Source: Postechiella sp039985655 (GTDB lineage: Bacteria; Bacteroidota; Bacteroidia; Flavobacteriales; Flavobacteriaceae). From it: a DNA stretch of 64,000 nt. A program made the position numbers and the translations under genes. The DNA lies in assembly GCA_039985655.1 (NCBI GenBank), contig JBDWSF010000040.1:62001-126000 (forward strand), written 5' to 3'. The notes under the pieces are model-generated. The model searched no databases, was not told where the DNA came from, and saw nothing but the letters and a program-made list of their open reading frames with translations. Of this stretch, positions 61,404-64,000 are shown piece after piece; positions within the stretch are counted from its first letter, which is position 1, and each line of letters begins with the position of its first letter.

Positions 61404-64000
61404 CTACTAAGTTCGATTTTATTAATAATGGGACATCTAAATCTGGATGCCTATCTAAAATAGTTAGTAACACATCAATATTATGGCTTTTGTCCTTTAT
61501 AGTATTTGTTCCTAAAACTGAATTAATTAATCGTACTGTCATCTCTGAAACCGCTTTATTCTTTATAGATTCTTGTTCTAAAAAAGCATAAATTCTTGTT
61601 TTTGTAGCTCTATTGGTATTAATATTAAATAAACTTATTTTAAAAAAGTTTTCTAGTTTTAAAATAACATCAACATGGTCTTTTGCATAATTATCTAAAT
61701 AATTAGTAACAAAAAACTGCATATCTTTTGTTGGGTGTTCTTGTAACTTTAATAATAGCGGCAATCCTTTATCGTCAGTAAAATGCTTAGTAATCATCTT
61801 TCGTCCAAAAGCCTGTACTTTAATTTTAGTATGATCGCAAGCATATAACAACATATTAACCGTCCAATTTTCGGACTTAATATTTTTATCGAAATATTCA
61901 CAAGACCAATCAATAACATCTTCCCAACTCGAATTAAAGATTAATAAGGCATCTTCTAAATCGTAATTAATTTTATCAATATTCTCATTAAAATATTGAT
62001 GAATTATTTCTCGAACTTCTAATATATCACTCCCTGCTAATAAAACAAGATCTTTAATAGATACCGTTTTTAAATCCACTTGGCTTTTAAACAAAGGCAA
62101 ACCTAATTTCTGTGCAAACTCGTAATTAGAAAGAATCAATTCGAATATATCATTATCAGGAATAGAACTTAAATGGTCTTTATAATTACCTGTTAATAGT
62201 ATATAACAATTTTGGTGAAGACTTTCATAGGTTTCAACATTTGAAACAGCATTCAATAAGGCTTTAAATAAATTGATTTTAAAATCATTATCCAAACGCA
62301 TAAGCTTCTCAACCGTTGGTTGTATAGCATCTCTAACTTCATCATATTCAGAAAAACAGAATTCACTTATTTTTTGATGATTTTTCAACAAAAACTCATC
62401 AGGAAAATGAGATAGTAACTCAATTCCAACTTGACGTAATGAAGCTTCTTCAGAATTAATATAACCATCAATAGCTTCTTTAAATAATCGGTAGGTTTCA
62501 ACTGTATTATGCTTTGCCAAATTTGCGGCAAATAATTTATTAGTTGTAGAATTCGAACTTGCCAAATCTTTTATTTTTTCTTCTGTAACTGTACTTAATA
62601 ATTTCCCAAAATTGGTGTTTCCAATTAAATCATTAACCTGAATCAGGTATTCAAAATCATAAACGGAAGGGATTTTAAATAAGGGTTCTAATTGTAATAA
62701 TGTTAATGGTAAGTTATACTTAACACGATCACTATACATTGCTTTAAGGTATAATATTACGTCTTCTGATCCGCTTAGAGCTAGTTTCGCAACAAAATCC
62801 GATTCAGAAAAATAATTAAATTCATAACGCTTTAACCAATTAAGCGACAACTCAATTGCTCTTTTGTTTTTAGACTCTAACAAGGCTAATAAAATAGAAT
62901 CTACAGGTTGCGTATATTGATACTTTTTTTCTACCACATCAAGAATAACATGTAATACTCTTGGGTGATAATGAGACACTAACTTCGCAAGAATATCAAC
63001 TGATACATCTTCTAAAAACCCAGTATTATCTTGAATAATTCTTAAAGAAAACTGCACGGCTTCATCACTCTTGGCATTTGCTAAAATTTCTACAACTTCG
63101 TTTGGTTTCGAATTCCAAATTTCAGATAAAGCGTCCTCCCTTGGTAAGGCTTCAACATCAATAACTTCTGTATAAAACCATTTATTACTTTCACGCTGCA
63201 ACCTTTCAGAACCACCATATAAGATATACATCAACGCTAAAAAGTCATGATATTTCGGGTAATATGTTTTTTCAGTAATATATTGCCTAGCAGCAGAATC
63301 ATATCTATAATTATATTGAATTTCCTCAGTTTTATTATCTAATTTATCGTTTAAACTTGTTAGAAGTGCCACTGCATATTTCACATAACCGGTTACATTA
63401 AATTTACTTAAATCATAAACTAGAGCATAAGTTGTTTTATTAAAATAATCTTTCGTCTTTTTTGAAAAAGCGATAGACGGATTCGGTTTCTTCTTCTCAA
63501 CATCACTCGTAATCCATTGTCCATTTACATGCAAGTAACTAGATGAGTAACCAACATTGCTAACACTTATCTTCTTAGATATTAATCCAAAAAAGTTAAC
63601 ATCTTCCATTATATGAGACGCCCTATATATGTATCGAATAGATTTAAATGTATTAAACTTTACAGGTAACTTTTCAATAAACTCATATAACCGTCTTCGT
63701 AAGATATCATCATTAAAAGCAAACAAATACATATAATATAATACCGAAGCATCTAAACCTTCATCTTTTAAATAATAAACAATCAGTGCATTTAAAATCG
63801 TATCGGGGTTACCAATAGTACCTATTAACGTTTCAGGTAATGCATTTAAAATAGCATTACGTAATTTAGACTTGTACGTTTCATCACCAAAATTTAAAAT
63901 ATAAGAAGCAGCTATACGTCCAACTTTATTATCAAATCCAATAGCTTCAAAAAGAGTATATATAGGTTCTACATAGGATGTATCCTTGAATTTAGACAAC
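61393..64000 (-). CDS. ARM/HEAT-repeat retron partner protein, partial at window edge
   Basis: At least 868 residues of alpha-solenoid: repeated helical pairs such as VQFSLRIIQDNTGFLEDVSVDILAKLVSHYHPRVLHVILDVVE (cited here by positions about 305-347) and LLALLESKNKRAIELSLNWLKRYEF-like units. There is no nuclease, ATPase or membrane motif. The frame is open to the window edge; a TTG at 63999 could be a start, but the true start probably lies outside. Its stop overlaps the SWIM-protein start by 11 nt, so both are translated from one message upstream of the retron RNA. Repeat solenoids often recognise protein or nucleic-acid partners; here perhaps a phage protein or the msDNA-RT complex. Confidence 0.8.
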   Translation of the reverse strand, partial: LSKFKDTSYVEPIYTLFEAIGFDNKVGRIAASYILNFGDETYKSKLRNAILNALPETLIGTIGNPDTILNALIVYYLKDEGLDASVLYYMYLFAFNDDILRRRLYEFIEKLPVKFNTFKSIRYIYRASHIMEDVNFFGLISKKISVSNVGYSSSYLHVNGQWITSDVEKKKPNPSIAFSKKTKDYFNKTTYALVYDLSKFNVTGYVKYAVALLTSLNDKLDNKTEEIQYNYRYDSAARQYITEKTYYPKYHDFLALMYILYGGSERLQRESNKWFYTEVIDVEALPREDALSEIWNSKPNEVVEILANAKSDEAVQFSLRIIQDNTGFLEDVSVDILAKLVSHYHPRVLHVILDVVEKKYQYTQPVDSILLALLESKNKRAIELSLNWLKRYEFNYFSESDFVAKLALSGSEDVILYLKAMYSDRVKYNLPLTLLQLEPLFKIPSVYDFEYLIQVNDLIGNTNFGKLLSTVTEEKIKDLASSNSTTNKLFAANLAKHNTVETYRLFKEAIDGYINSEEASLRQVGIELLSHFPDEFLLKNHQKISEFCFSEYDEVRDAIQPTVEKLMRLDNDFKINLFKALLNAVSNVETYESLHQNCYILLTGNYKDHLSSIPDNDIFELILSNYEFAQKLGLPLFKSQVDLKTVSIKDLVLLAGSDILEVREIIHQYFNENIDKINYDLEDALLIFNSSWEDVIDWSCEYFDKNIKSENWTVNMLLYACDHTKIKVQAFGRKMITKHFTDDKGLPLLLKLQEHPTKDMQFFVTNYLDNYAKDHVDVILKLENFFKISLFNINTNRATKTRIYAFLEQESIKNKAVSEMTVRLINSVLGTNTIKDKSHNIDVLLTILDRHPDLDVPLLIKSNLVDAV

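Noticed and set aside
1..64000. CRISPR array
   Set aside because: No series of spaced direct repeats of 25-40 bp and no cas-like genes were seen; the 13-bp array at 17265 has no spacers.

Overview
The window looks like a chromosomal segment of a marine-type member of the Flavobacteriaceae (Bacteroidota). Evidence: low G+C; promoters of the Bacteroidota TTG-N18..23-TAnnTTTG form; a SusC/SusD pair; type IX secretion (PorU, PorV, GldJ and a secreted protein with a C-terminal sorting domain); and gene neighbourhoods (porU-porV-cdd-pdhA-pdhC opposite gldJ-murF) that are usual for this family. The genus cannot be fixed from sequence alone.

Layout. 1-4.2 kb: the 3' part of uxaC and a three-gene TRAP transporter, probably for uronate uptake and isomerisation. 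4.2-9.1 kb: a 1640-residue LamG-containing protein exported by type IX secretion. 9.7-16.7 kb: a six-gene minus-strand operon (Hpt protein, response regulator, HEAT-repeat membrane protein, processive GT2 synthase, LtaS-like phosphotransferase with TPR tail, TPR-YaiO barrel) that looks like an envelope or exopolysaccharide system. 17.2-22.2 kb: susC/susD behind a four-copy 13-bp operator array and a 30-codon membrane peptide. 22.6-29.3 kb: tRNA-Asp, DUF58, ClpP-type protease, thioredoxin, an autoregulated SRPBCC-ArsR pair, pyruvate dehydrogenase E1 alpha and E2, cytidine deaminase. 29.3-38.5 kb: the type IX secretion/gliding block and murF. 38.5-39.5 kb: a small XRE-controlled module. 39.7-51.2 kb: tRNA-Val, folC, tonB-exbD-exbB, nhaD, glutamate dehydrogenase, anmK, acyl-CoA dehydrogenase and a PIF1-like helicase. 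51.4-57.1 kb: a LodA/GoxA-type quinoprotein, its LodB-like flavoprotein partner and an unusual LamG-berberine-bridge-like oxidase fusion. 57.4-57.9 kb: a decayed ISAon1-type transposon.

58.0-64.0 kb, the most exciting part: a complete-looking retron, except that its first gene runs off the window. Reading along the minus strand it has an ARM/HEAT-repeat protein, a winged-helix/SWIM zinc-finger protein, a non-coding RNA with a 14-bp a1/a2 closing stem and a 27-bp msd hairpin, and a retron reverse transcriptase with NAxxH, YVDD and VTG motifs plus a long N-terminal extension. The gene content matches the rarely studied retron type with ARM and WH-SWIM partner proteins (type XIII in the published scheme, recalled from memory). 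It is a likely anti-phage system, and I know of no experimental description from a flavobacterium.
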